DNA from: JALZVT01 sp964634815
GTDB lineage: Bacteria > Pseudomonadota > Gammaproteobacteria > Pseudomonadales > Azotimanducaceae
Direction of reading: 5' to 3'
Assembly: GCA_964634815.1 (NCBI GenBank)
Contig: CAZWMD010000019.1
Location: 1-64,000, forward strand
DNA length: 64,000 nucleotides
A program made the position numbers and the translations under genes. A model generated the notes under the pieces. That model did not search any database. It was not told the DNA's origin and saw only the letters and a program-made list of their open reading frames with translations. Of the stretch, positions 54,428 to 63,264 are shown piece after piece (position 1 is the first letter of the stretch; each line of letters starts with the position of its first letter).

Positions 54428-55489
54428 TCAGGCGTTGTCATCCAATACAGCAGGTCGCAAACCTCGTAGCAGCCCGCCGAGAGCAGGCAGAGCGGCGGAG
54501 ATCGCGTTTGAGTGTTTATCGGTTAAGTCGTCCCAATCAATCTCTACCGGATCGGGATTGTGTAGTGTCAGGTCAAATTTTTGGCCCAGTACCTGAGTGA
54601 AGGAACGTATAGGAACGGGCAGCATTTCATCCAGGTAATCACAGACCTTGTCTTGCCAACTGTTTGTTGTAGCCACCACTATGGCGTCGCATGGAGGCTG
54701 CGACATGGCGCTTTCGTAATAGTCAATCGAGCGCTGTACCTGTAATAGAAGCTGATCTTTGAAATCTCCCCAGGCGGCTTCGTCAAAGTCTCCCGGTACC
54801 CCGGTGATACGTCTGGAAAGAAACAACTCGGAAGACCTGGAGATGTTGATCAAACCACTGTTGGAAGTCAGTCTGACCAATCCGATACTGCGATCGGCTT
54901 CCGGAAACAGGGTTGCGATCGTATTTCGAAAGCTGAGTTCCGTAATGCCTACGGTGTTACCTTTCAGTCCGTTTTCGTGAATGTAACCAACGAGTCGTGC
55001 GATAAGGTCTTTGCGTGCGACAGTTACAAACAGCAGGTCTCGGTTGCTCTCACGCGATGCAGATCGTGGTAAATCGAATACATCCAGTTCCGCGTGCTCC
55101 ATGGGATAGTCGATGTTCTCTTGAACAGACCATCGCACGGCATTTTTTAATTCTGCTTCATCGACCGGAGGTCGATCTACCAATGACAGGCTATAAAATT
55201 CTGGAGCAAGCACAACATGGCACTCCTCATTCTTTAAGCCGAGTGATTGTTTTTGCCGCCCAATTACCTGCGCATAGTCTTCCTTGCTGTTGATAGGGTC
55301 GGCACGCATCGAGATCGAATAGCGGTTTTCTCCCTCTTCGTTTAGCCGTTGTTCTCCATGGACGGTAGCTACCGCCGAACCGGATATATACATCGCGGTT
55401 GCTCTGTGCCGATTATCGGACTTTCTAGCAGGCCACTTGTCTTTTAGCTGGCTAAGCCAGCCCGATTTTGGGGTGAATACAGTATTCAT
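54428..55489 (-). CDS. mshI: MSHA biogenesis protein MshI (PilM-like)
   Basis: 353 residues from the ATG at 55489; a TTG at 55534 is less likely. Actin-like PilM fold with ELKNAVRWSVQENIDYPMEH and no membrane helix. First gene of the msh operon, 9 bp before the PilN-like gene. Divergent from the HDOD gene. Confidence 0.85.
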   Translation of the reverse strand: MNTVFTPKSGWLSQLKDKWPARKSDNRHRATAMYISGSAVATVHGEQRLNEEGENRYSISMRADPINSKEDYAQVIGRQKQSLGLKNEECHVVLAPEFYSLSLVDRPPVDEAELKNAVRWSVQENIDYPMEHAELDVFDLPRSASRESNRDLLFVTVARKDLIARLVGYIHENGLKGNTVGITELSFRNTIATLFPEADRSIGLVRLTSNSGLINISRSSELFLSRRITGVPGDFDEAAWGDFKDQLLLQVQRSIDYYESAMSQPPCDAIVVATTNSWQDKVCDYLDEMLPVPIRSFTQVLGQKFDLTLHNPDPVEIDWDDLTDKHSNAISAALPALGGLLRGLRPAVLDDNA

Positions 55490-55594
55490 ACCCTTAGTGT
55501 AGAAACGATTTTGAAACCTGCATGTATAAAGCAAGACGGATAGCAGAGATCAAAATGACTTCTATACTGAAACCAATAAACATGGAGCAGTTTT

Positions 55595-56428
55595 ATGGTT
55601 AATGTCCTTGAGGTTATTCAGGATGACCTCAGTCGAGCCCTTGAGACCGATAAACTTGAACTTCCCGTCTTGCCAGAGGTTGCCCTGGCTATAAGGGATG
55701 CAACAGCGGATCCTAAAACCAACGCAACAAATCTGTCGGCGGTTATCAGTCAGGATGCAGGCGTCGCGGGCCAGCTCATTAAGGTTGCAAATTCGTCCAT
55801 GTATCGTGGAGCTAATGCTATTGAGCACTTACCGATGGCGATAAGTCGGATCGGGCTTCTAAATGCGGCAAATATCGCAACCGGCCTTGCAATGAAGCAG
55901 ATGTTTGAGTCGACCTCTCCCGAGGTGGAATTGATTCTGCGAGATTCCTGGAAGCGAGCAACGGATGTCGCGGGCTTTGCCAGTGTAAACGCCAAGTTCT
56001 TTACCAAGCTAAAACCTGATCAGGCAACGCTTGCGGGGCTTACTCACAACGTGGGTATTCTGCCTATTCTCAAGTTTGCGGGTGAACATCCAAAGCTGTT
56101 GGAAGATAAAAATCTTCTGGACAGAGTTATTGAAAAACTTCACCCGACGCTTGGGTTGCAGATCCTTGAAGCCTGGGAGTTTCCCAAGGAAATTAGAGAG
56201 GTGCCTGCCTGCTACCTCCGCTTCGATCTGGATACCGAAGAGACCACCTACAGCGATGTAGTGCAGGTGGCTTACTTACAGCGTTTGAAGGGCACCGAAC
56301 ACCCTCATGGCCAGCTGGATTGCTCCAAATTGCCGTCTTTCCAAAAGCTCGGTCTTGATGACGTCGAGGAGTTGGAAGACGATTTGTCGGAGCAGATGAT
56401 GGCCGCGACAGAGGTGTTGTACACCTAA
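55595..56428 (+). CDS. HDOD-domain signalling protein
   Basis: 277 residues, one HDOD domain (LPVLPEVALAIRDATADPKT, AGQLIKVANSSMYRGANAIE, GLTHNVGILPIL). HDOD proteins lack the metal-binding HD residues and act as signalling scaffolds. Divergent from mshI across 105 bp, in the region where mshH sits in Vibrio; a role in pilus control is inferred only from position. Confidence 0.88.
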   Translation: MVNVLEVIQDDLSRALETDKLELPVLPEVALAIRDATADPKTNATNLSAVISQDAGVAGQLIKVANSSMYRGANAIEHLPMAISRIGLLNAANIATGLAMKQMFESTSPEVELILRDSWKRATDVAGFASVNAKFFTKLKPDQATLAGLTHNVGILPILKFAGEHPKLLEDKNLLDRVIEKLHPTLGLQILEAWEFPKEIREVPACYLRFDLDTEETTYSDVVQVAYLQRLKGTEHPHGQLDCSKLPSFQKLGLDDVEELEDDLSEQMMAATEVLYT

Positions 56429-56439
56429 GGGTTTTTACT

Positions 56440-57312
56440 TTACCCCTTTGTTAGCGGCATCACCGTTTCTGCAAAAGCTTCCATCCGATCGAGGCCACCA
56501 GGCCCCGCAAAGAAGAAGGCGGGAACCATCATTCGATCTACACCAAGGGAGGCCATTTCTTCAACACCGGCCGCTGGATCGGCCATCTGTGTGCCAAACA
56601 TAGCGTTGATTTCAATGCTCTTGGGATCGCGATTGTTGGCCTCAGCGGTGGCATGCAACCTGGCCAAAAGCTCTTTGAGGCGGGTTGCATCACCTTCACC
56701 CGGGAAGTAGCCGTCGGCCAATCGTACTGCGCGCTTCAGGGCAGCCTCTGAGTCGCCACCCACGACTATAGGTACATTGCCGTTAACCGGTCGCGGACTG
56801 CAGGTTGCGGGTTCGAAGTCGACAAATTCGCCATGGAATTCCGCGTGGGGTCCTGACCAGAGCGCGCGCATGGCAGCGATGTACTCATCGTTTCGGGCAC
56901 CACGGCGAGCCCAGTCAACGCCCAGGGCATCAAACTCTTCTTTCATCCAGCCTACGCCCAGGCCAAGCTCCAGTCGTCCTCCACATAGCTGATCAAGGCT
57001 TGCCAGTTCTTTGGCGAGGATAAGCGGATTGCGCTGCGGAACAATCAAAATACAGGTGCCGAGCTTTAGTGTGGGTGCTGCTGCGGCGGCAAAGCCGAGC
57101 CAGATCAGTGGGTCAGGGATGGGGGTATCAGGTTCTGCAGGAATTTTGCCATCAGGCGAGTAGGGATATTTAGAAGCGATGGAGTCGGGCAGAACAACGT
57201 GCTCGCCGCACCAAAGAGATTCGAAGCCGGCTGCTTCTGCTCGACGACAGATTTCCAAAGAGTCGTTGCCGTCAATGGCGATGCTACTGGCGAAGGCGAG
57301 TCCTACTTTCAT
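56440..57312 (-). CDS. LLM-class (F420/FMN) oxidoreductase
   Basis: 290 residues with the luciferase-like TIM-barrel pattern: EICRRAEAAGFESLWCGEHV, LKLGTCILIVPQRNPLILAK, GRLELGLGVGWMKEEFDALG. The substrate cannot be told. Convergent with the HDOD gene (11 bp between stops). Ordinary start ATG. Confidence 0.88.
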   Translation of the reverse strand: MKVGLAFASSIAIDGNDSLEICRRAEAAGFESLWCGEHVVLPDSIASKYPYSPDGKIPAEPDTPIPDPLIWLGFAAAAAPTLKLGTCILIVPQRNPLILAKELASLDQLCGGRLELGLGVGWMKEEFDALGVDWARRGARNDEYIAAMRALWSGPHAEFHGEFVDFEPATCSPRPVNGNVPIVVGGDSEAALKRAVRLADGYFPGEGDATRLKELLARLHATAEANNRDPKSIEINAMFGTQMADPAAGVEEMASLGVDRMMVPAFFFAGPGGLDRMEAFAETVMPLTKG

Positions 57313-57389
57313 GATTACTCCGATGTTTAGGTGTGCTGCAAAATGCGCGGACTATCAGTGTATCGGGACTCGCGGTGTTAATTCTAATC

Positions 57390-59168
57390 CTATTTTCTGG
57401 ATGTAAACTGCTTCGCCTGTTTTGCCACATCCTCTGGCTTGTATATGGGGACAGAACAGGCCTCATCACTACAGATGTACATCGCGGGTTTGTCGCGCTT
57501 GGGGTAACGTCCAGCAGCCTCAAAATGGATGACCTTGCGAGGTTCAAACACGTCTCTGCCTGCCTGCAGCAGGGCCAGGGATGCCGGGTTATTGGGTTCC
57601 CCGACTACTGAGAACTCCACATAACCGGTGGTTAAGGTTTCCAGGGCCATTGCCAGGTTACCGGTGATCCGGCCTTCTCTTCTCACTGCTACGTCTGGTG
57701 TGGAGGCGCGAATGGCGCGCTCGGCAGAGCTTTTGAATGCTTCTTGTTTAGTGAGTACACCCAGCAGATACAGAAATCTTGCTGCAACGGCGTTGTCTTC
57801 CAGAGGCTTGCGACGACCCGGAGATCCATCGTCAGCCGCGCCGTAAAAGCCACCCAGAGTTTGGTCTTCGAGATTGCTCAACATAAGATTGGCAAGCTCT
57901 ACAGCTTTCTCTTTATAGACGCCGTTGTTGGTCACCTTGTACAAAGACAATAAACCCATGCCCATCTGCGCCTGGGTTCTCAAGAACATTTTTGGCTCAG
58001 CCGAAAAGGTTAAGGAACGTTCATCAGAAAGAAGTTCCTCACCTGGAATGAGTTGAATCATCCAGCCTTGTTTGGCCTGTCTCGTTGCAAGCAAGGCGTC
58101 CATCGCCGTTACCGCAGCGTCGAGGTAGACTTTTTCTCCGGTTGCTGAGTAGGCGAGAGCGTAGCCCGTAACCACTCGCGCATTTTGATCGGTGTAGATC
58201 GCATGATCCAGGGTAGGCATTCCGTGTTTGCGGCGCTCTTTGTCATTCAGCTTATAGTACGAACGCATATCGATTTTTTGCGGAGTCTTGTCTAGCCGGT
58301 CCTGGGTACTTGCGAAGTAAGTGCCTTGCTCTGACCGCATAACCTCTGCCAAATATCGATGGACGTTTTGGATAGCCTCACGGTATCGGACTTTCCCCGT
58401 GATCTGGTAGGCCTCCGCGTAGGCTTGCAGAGCAGCTATTTGATTCTCTAAACGCTTCTCAGGAAGAATGTTTGACCAGTTACCGACAGATTCATAAAAC
58501 ATGCCTCCCCACACAGGATCAATGTGATTGAGCAGGCCATCAAGAACCCGGGTTGCTGAACTCAGCGCTTGTTCATCACCTGAGGTGTGATACCGCAGCA
58601 ACAACGACCGCAAGGGTTCTGCCGTTTCAAAGATGCCAAACTTCATACTGGCGTGACGTCGATCTTGCCGAACTCTTATTCTGTCTCGCAGTAGTGCAAG
58701 ATCTGTGGTGCGTGGTTTGTTGCTGACAGAGTAAGGGGTATTGGGGTCGGCCTTTAGCTTTCCCTTTGCAAAGTCAGCAAGAAGTTCGTTTAGTAATACC
58801 ACATAGCGATCTGGGAATGTACGACCTCTGAATGCGGTGACCTGAGTGGTGTCGGGCAGCAGCACGGCATTGGCAGGCCATGCCCAGTCTGAATATCGTT
58901 CGCCGAGATCCGGTTCTGCCACGCTATCAATTTGAATAGGTACAAAGTGTTCGTTCAGAAGGTCGATTACCCGGGGGTCTGCGAACGTTCGTGTTTCCAT
59001 AAAGCGGCAGGCCGTGCACCCCTCGTGGCCGACATACACCATGATCAGCTTGTTGTCTTTTTTAGCCTTGGCAAACGCAGCACTTGACCACTGATACCAG
59101 TTCACTTTTGTATCAGCAAACACGGTGGCAGACAGGGAGAAGAGAAGTAACAGGGCAATCTGTTTCAT
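57390..59168 (-). CDS. Secreted thioredoxin-domain (DUF255/YyaL-like) protein
   Basis: 592 residues with a signal peptide (about 1-18, ending VFA). A thioredoxin-like domain has the CxxC motif GCTACRF (about residues 50-56), followed by a helical six-hairpin-like region (LRTQAQMGMGLLSLYKVTNN, VARFLYLLGVLTKQEAFKSS). A C-terminal Cys pair (YICSDEACSVPIY) is also visible. YyaL-type proteins are uncharacterised in most bacteria. A TetR-type palindrome (59260-59275) lies upstream. Confidence 0.85.
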   Translation of the reverse strand: MKQIALLLLFSLSATVFADTKVNWYQWSSAAFAKAKKDNKLIMVYVGHEGCTACRFMETRTFADPRVIDLLNEHFVPIQIDSVAEPDLGERYSDWAWPANAVLLPDTTQVTAFRGRTFPDRYVVLLNELLADFAKGKLKADPNTPYSVSNKPRTTDLALLRDRIRVRQDRRHASMKFGIFETAEPLRSLLLRYHTSGDEQALSSATRVLDGLLNHIDPVWGGMFYESVGNWSNILPEKRLENQIAALQAYAEAYQITGKVRYREAIQNVHRYLAEVMRSEQGTYFASTQDRLDKTPQKIDMRSYYKLNDKERRKHGMPTLDHAIYTDQNARVVTGYALAYSATGEKVYLDAAVTAMDALLATRQAKQGWMIQLIPGEELLSDERSLTFSAEPKMFLRTQAQMGMGLLSLYKVTNNGVYKEKAVELANLMLSNLEDQTLGGFYGAADDGSPGRRKPLEDNAVAARFLYLLGVLTKQEAFKSSAERAIRASTPDVAVRREGRITGNLAMALETLTTGYVEFSVVGEPNNPASLALLQAGRDVFEPRKVIHFEAAGRYPKRDKPAMYICSDEACSVPIYKPEDVAKQAKQFTSRK

Positions 59169-59259
59169 ATCGAGTCTCAGGGGGGTTATCGAATGGTTGT
59201 GGCGTTAACTTGCCAGGAACAGCCGGAACATTAGTGCTATAAACACACTATAAGATAAC

Positions 59260-59275
59260 TACCTACCAATAGATA
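59260..59275. promoter_or_regulatory. Putative TetR operator, copy 1
   Basis: TACCTACCAATAGATA, a 16-bp imperfect palindrome that differs at one base from the copy at 61115-61130. It lies 92 bp upstream of the thioredoxin-domain gene and close to the end of the TetR gene. Confidence 0.65.
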
Positions 59276-59294
59276 GATTCACAGTAATAAAAAA

Positions 59295-59330
59295 TTTGAT
59301 TGTCAGACTAATTTTGATTGTCAGACTAAT
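59295..59330. repeat. Perfect 18-bp tandem repeat
   Basis: Two exact head-to-tail copies of tttgattgtcagactaat (59295-59312 and 59313-59330). Each contains the short palindrome GTCAGAC, spaced one and three-quarter helical turns apart. Confidence 0.9.
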
Positions 59331-59367
59331 AGAGGTACTGGACCAACATAGGCACCAGTTCCCGTAC

Positions 59368-59925
59368 TCAGCCGCCGTTAGCTACCAGCAGTTTGATGAC
59401 ATCACGTTGGGCTTTCAGATAGTGGCGTTGGCCACTGACCCTATCGAGCAAAATAGCGCCTTCCAGGCCTGACAATATACTCCGGGCTATGCCGCGGGCT
59501 TTTATACCACCGGCAGATTCGCTTTCCGAAACCACCTCAGTTAACCAGTCTTCGGTGTGCTGAAAATAGGCGTGTAGCGCCGCTCGATTAGCCTCATCCA
59601 GTGACGCAACCTCTGCAGCCATCATGCCGCAGAGACAAAATTTATCGTCGCTCAGTGCGTCTTCGAAAATTTTCACAAAGGCCTCAAGCTTTTTTGTGAC
59701 GCCTTTTTTCTCGCTGTTGATGGCGGCTAAGGCCTGGGCAAATTCGGCGCTATAACGCGCGATTAATGCTGCAGCCAAATGCGATTTCTCTGGAAAGTAG
59801 TAGTGCACGCTTGATGACTTCACGCCCACACGATCAGCCAGCGTGCGGAAGCTTAGATTGTGCAGACCACTGCGCTGCACGGCTTCTGTAGCAACGTTCT
59901 CTAGTTGTGTGCGTTTTTCTGACAT
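59368..59925 (-). CDS. TetR-family transcriptional regulator
   Basis: 185 residues. N-terminal helix-turn-helix (LSFRTLADRVGVKSSSVHYY, about 24-43). A CLCG motif places Cys97 and Cys99 in the ligand domain, reminiscent of the electrophile sensor NemR. The gene is downstream of the VOC and cupin genes on the same strand, probably the last gene of that operon, and is the natural candidate to bind the two TACCTACC-type palindromes nearby. Confidence 0.88.
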   Translation of the reverse strand: MSEKRTQLENVATEAVQRSGLHNLSFRTLADRVGVKSSSVHYYFPEKSHLAAALIARYSAEFAQALAAINSEKKGVTKKLEAFVKIFEDALSDDKFCLCGMMAAEVASLDEANRAALHAYFQHTEDWLTEVVSESESAGGIKARGIARSILSGLEGAILLDRVSGQRHYLKAQRDVIKLLVANGG

Positions 59926-59969
59926 GGCGTCTCAGGCGTGAATCGGACGACCTAGAATACCATGTCGAG

Positions 59970-60647
59970 TCAGGGCGAGGGCGGGGCCACAAAGCGCAGA
60001 TGTCGGGTTTTTACCCACACTGTCGCGCCGTCGGCGCCTGCCTTGGCATGCAATGCACTCCCTATTGGCATTCGCAGCCAGGAGTGTTGTGTGAGAGTGT
60101 CGACGCCATCGTTAACACTGCCGTCAAGCACCAGAAATTCTGCGCCCTCTGGCAACGACAGCTGAACCTGCGTGCCTTGCGCCCAATATTCCAGTTGTAC
60201 GGTTTCTCGTTCATCCTGATACAGCGGCGTAACCTCTACACCAGGTCTCTGAGGATCTGGTAATCGCCCCATCTTGTCGTACTGCAGTCGCACGTGCGTG
60301 CGATCTGCCGGGTCAAATTGCCATAGCTTCACAAAGATCACACACCCGGGCGTTGAGCCCGGTGTATGACTGGACGTAGGCGGGTTACGAATATAAGAGC
60401 CGGCTGGGAAGTCACCGTGTTCGTCGGAAAATACGCCGTCAAGCACAACAAATTCTTCTCCGCCCGTATGTACGTGAGGAGAGAATTTGCTGCCTGGATC
60501 GTACTTCACGATGCTGGTTGCTCTGGCGACCTCGTCGCCGATTCGATCCAACATGCGGCGTTGTACGCCCGCAATCGGGGAGTCTACCCACTCAAGGTTA
60601 GCCGAGTGCACAACAACTCGCTCAGCAAAATCAGTGTTCAGTTCCAT
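59970..60647 (-). CDS. Double cupin, ChrR-like protein
   Basis: 225 residues with two cupin repeats. The first (about 45-115) has the metal-ligand pattern HVHTGGEE...H (FSPHVHTGGEEFVVL, then SSHTPG). The second (about 145-220) keeps the fold but not all ligands. It resembles the C-terminal cupin of the anti-sigma factor ChrR but lacks the N-terminal zinc domain and no sigma factor is adjacent. Between the VOC and TetR genes. Confidence 0.82.
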   Translation of the reverse strand: MELNTDFAERVVVHSANLEWVDSPIAGVQRRMLDRIGDEVARATSIVKYDPGSKFSPHVHTGGEEFVVLDGVFSDEHGDFPAGSYIRNPPTSSHTPGSTPGCVIFVKLWQFDPADRTHVRLQYDKMGRLPDPQRPGVEVTPLYQDERETVQLEYWAQGTQVQLSLPEGAEFLVLDGSVNDGVDTLTQHSWLRMPIGSALHAKAGADGATVWVKTRHLRFVAPPSP

Positions 60648-60678
60648 AGCTGGCTCTGGTACTCAGTTGACCCTTAGT

Positions 60679-61047
60679 TTATGTCATGTGGAAGAAGCAC
60701 AGCTTGTTTCCATCCAGATCATGAACATAGCCGCCGAAGAAGAAGTCGAACCGCTGGCCTGGTGCTCCGGCACAGGTCGCGCCCAATTCGATAGCCTTAT
60801 TGTAGAGCGCTTCTGCGCCTTCTTTGGAGCCTCCGGGAATGGCGATCATCTGACCGTTACCGCAGCTCTGAGGGCCTTCGTCAGCAGGGGTACAAACCGC
60901 AAGCATCGCGCCACCTTCGTCTGTGCCGTAGAACTTGATTCGATCCAGTTCCATGACTCGTTTGCCACCGACCATGCTAAGCAGGTCGTCATAGAAAGAA
61001 ACGGCTTTATCCAGGTTTTTGGACCCAAGGGTTGAGTAGCCAATCAT
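60679..61047 (-). CDS. VOC (glyoxalase/dioxygenase fold) protein
   Basis: 122 residues from the ATG at 61047, which has AAGGA 8 bases upstream. Starts MIGYSTLGSKNLDKAVSFYDD and ends YVHDLDGNKLCFFHMT, both VOC hallmarks. Substrate unknown; glyoxalase-like detoxification is inferred from the neighbouring GST-like gene and regulator. First gene of the minus-strand operon. Confidence 0.88.
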   Translation of the reverse strand: MIGYSTLGSKNLDKAVSFYDDLLSMVGGKRVMELDRIKFYGTDEGGAMLAVCTPADEGPQSCGNGQMIAIPGGSKEGAEALYNKAIELGATCAGAPGQRFDFFFGGYVHDLDGNKLCFFHMT

Positions 61048-61114
61048 TTGTTTTTCCTTTTTGTATCTCGATGATTCGACAGTGGCTAGCACCATCGCTG
61101 CGCGAAATATAATA

Positions 61115-61130
61115 TACCTACCGATAGATA
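61115..61130. promoter_or_regulatory. Putative TetR operator, copy 2
   Basis: TACCTACCGATAGATA, an imperfect 16-bp palindrome (TAYCTAYC/GRTAGRTA) in the divergent region between the VOC gene (-) and the GST-like gene (+). Confidence 0.68.
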
Positions 61131-61251
61131 GATACCTCAAATACAAAGTTTTGCATGCTAATATTTGCGCAATGGCACTGATGCAAAAGCACCCACTCCA
61201 TGCGACCACTTGATCCGCTCAAACCCCTCATAAACGTTCAATAGGCGGACA

Positions 61252-61896
61252 GTGCTTTATCCACTGCGCTGGTCGCTGTCCCTGTTTTCTACTCTGCTTC
61301 GGCTCGGGGCTGGTCGAGCTGGACCAACGTCGATCATTAAAGACCAGCTACCGATTCTCTATGAGTTTGCGGCGTGCCCCTGGTGTCGGATTGCACGCGA
61401 GAGCATTAGTGAGGCGGGTCTGAGTGTTTTGGTTCGGCCGTGCCCCAAAGGCGGGGAGAAGTTTCGCCCCAGTGTTCAAGAGCTGGGTGGAAAGGCGCAG
61501 TTCCCGTTCTATATGGACGAGTTTGTCCCAAAGGGTATGTACGAAAGCGGTGATATTTCTAAGGCCATGCGCACTGAGTACGGTGCACCCCGGCCGCTAG
61601 TGCATTGGCTGGGGCTCTTCAACGGCATACTGTCGAGCTATGCCGTACTGCTTGGGTTTACCGGTGGCGGGACAGTGAGCCCCTCCAAACCACAGTCGGC
61701 ACCTTTAGTGCTGTATGGCAATGAAGCCAGCCCTTCGGCACGTTTGATCAAAGCGCGGCTCAGTTGCTTTGAGCTGGAATACATCTGGCATTCAGCGCAC
61801 AGAGGGAGCCCTCGTCTTGAAGACCCAGCAACGGGTGAGACGTTGCTGGGTGGAGCGGATGCCATCAACTATCTGGCATCGCGCTACGCGAGCTGA
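61252..61896 (+). CDS. Tandem glutaredoxin/GST N-domain protein
   Basis: 214 residues, GTG start at 61252. Two thioredoxin-fold GST_N-type domains in one chain: the first has the CxxC motif CPWC (LYEFAACPWCRIARESISEA, about 36-55), and the second (about 150-210) has the same strand layout but no cysteines at the site (LYGNEASPSARLIKARLSCF). Divergent from the VOC gene and probably co-regulated through the operator between them. Confidence 0.83.
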   Translation: MLYPLRWSLSLFSTLLRLGAGRAGPTSIIKDQLPILYEFAACPWCRIARESISEAGLSVLVRPCPKGGEKFRPSVQELGGKAQFPFYMDEFVPKGMYESGDISKAMRTEYGAPRPLVHWLGLFNGILSSYAVLLGFTGGGTVSPSKPQSAPLVLYGNEASPSARLIKARLSCFELEYIWHSAHRGSPRLEDPATGETLLGGADAINYLASRYAS

Positions 61897-61898
61897 AA

Positions 61899-61926
61899 AG
61901 AGGTTCTTGCCAGGGCAAGAACCTCT
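61899..61926. terminator. Bidirectional terminator hairpin
   Basis: AGAGGTTCTTGC and GCAAGAACCTCT form a perfect 12-bp stem with a CAGG loop, between the convergent GST-like and membrane-protein genes. The minus-strand side is followed by TTTT. Confidence 0.85.
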
Positions 61927-61938
61927 CGAGGCGACTGC

Positions 61939-63135
61939 CTAGTCCCAGGTTGCTACCAACTGCCAGGCTCGCTTGCCGCCGCCAATCGCCTGACGACCAA
62001 ACTTCTCAAGTAGTGATGCACTGAATACCAATACAACACCCCCAAGACCCAGGGCAATCCAGCTATTGACCTCAACGCTTGCCAGCGCATTGAGTAGCAG
62101 ACAACTCAAAGAACTTACCACCACAATCGCTCCAGCAAGTGCTGGTGCCTTCTGGTTTTGTAACACTCCGAAGCCCAGAGTAAGGCCACCGATTAGCAGT
62201 GCAGGCAAAGACAGACCAGTGCCGCCCAGAATCAGTAAGCTGCTTGCCGAGGCGATAATCAAACCGCTGGCCACCGTGCGATAAGTTGCCCCCGCGGTTT
62301 TTGCCAGCCGACCCAAGTCCATCAGCCACAGCGCAATCGGCAGAAACAGCAAACAGATCGCATACTCACTCTGGAGCACATTGGGGAATGCCTCTCCTAA
62401 ATAGAAGAACCAGCTGGTAGAGCCAATCAATGCAGCAGCTGCACGCAATCGGTTAGAGCGCTCGTTGATTCGGCTAAGAAGTAGCGCCGCAATACCACCC
62501 ATCGCCGCAAAGCCGGCAACGCTGTCAATGTGCAAACTCATACGCACAGTGGCAATAATCATTGGTGTAGCCAACAACAGGCGAACCCCGCGACCTTCCA
62601 GGCTTTGGTACAGCGATTTTCCGCGCATAACGCGAAGTTCAAGCAGCATGGTGGCGACGACCATACTCGCAAGCACAACAAAGCCGGGCACAGAAGCACG
62701 ACCTGGTAAGAGCAACACGGCAGACAGAGTAAGAAGTGCAGGTACAAGCGCGCGTTTGTCTGGACGAGCCAATACACTTAGCGTGGCGTAAGCAACGGGT
62801 ATGGCAAGAACCACTGTACCCAGCACAAGCCAGCTAAGGTTTGGTACTACTGCGCCACTCGCGGTCACAAGCTCGTGTATCAATCCGCCCAGTTGCGAGA
62901 ACTGCACAGGAATCAACAAGGCGGCAAGTCCAAAGAACACCCGTGTGCCCTTTGCATCCTGCATGAGCTTTTGACTGGCTACACCGCAGCCGCCAAGTAG
63001 TGCCATCAGCCCCAGATACACCCAGTTGCGCATATCAAGATCAATGTTGTTTAACCCCTGCAACATAAAAACCACCGCTGATGCGGCAACCGCCAGAGCG
63101 CCTGCCCAGCGTAGACCCACTGTGAAATTAATCAT
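61939..63135 (-). CDS. Polytopic membrane protein of unknown function
   Basis: 398 residues, mostly hydrophobic, with about 10-12 predicted membrane helices and no recognised motif. AAGGAG lies 8 bases before the ATG. It follows the PspA-like gene in the same direction across the assembly gap, so the two are probably one operon. I do not recognise the family. Confidence 0.8.
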   Translation of the reverse strand: MINFTVGLRWAGALAVAASAVVFMLQGLNNIDLDMRNWVYLGLMALLGGCGVASQKLMQDAKGTRVFFGLAALLIPVQFSQLGGLIHELVTASGAVVPNLSWLVLGTVVLAIPVAYATLSVLARPDKRALVPALLTLSAVLLLPGRASVPGFVVLASMVVATMLLELRVMRGKSLYQSLEGRGVRLLLATPMIIATVRMSLHIDSVAGFAAMGGIAALLLSRINERSNRLRAAAALIGSTSWFFYLGEAFPNVLQSEYAICLLFLPIALWLMDLGRLAKTAGATYRTVASGLIIASASSLLILGGTGLSLPALLIGGLTLGFGVLQNQKAPALAGAIVVVSSLSCLLLNALASVEVNSWIALGLGGVVLVFSASLLEKFGRQAIGGGKRAWQLVATWD

Positions 63136-63164
63136 TGGTCATTCTCCTTACTGCTATTTTTGTT

Positions 63165-63264
63165 NNNNNNNNNNNNNNNNNNNNNNNNNNNNNNNNNNNN
63201 NNNNNNNNNNNNNNNNNNNNNNNNNNNNNNNNNNNNNNNNNNNNNNNNNNNNNNNNNNNNNNNN
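63165..63264. other. Scaffold gap (100 N)
   Basis: Exactly 100 N with no overlap of the flanks. It hides the 3' end of the PspA-like gene; the real length is unknown. Confidence 0.9.

Larger units (their letters stand above)
59169..59367. other. Regulatory region of the thioredoxin-domain gene
   Basis: 199 bp without a gene. Holds the TetR-type palindrome at 59260-59275 and an 18-bp tandem repeat at 59295-59330, described separately. Confidence 0.6.

Noticed and set aside
56427..56449. Hairpin between the HDOD and LLM genes (AAGGGT/ACCCCTT)
   Set aside because: Imperfect and short stem; not convincing as a terminator.
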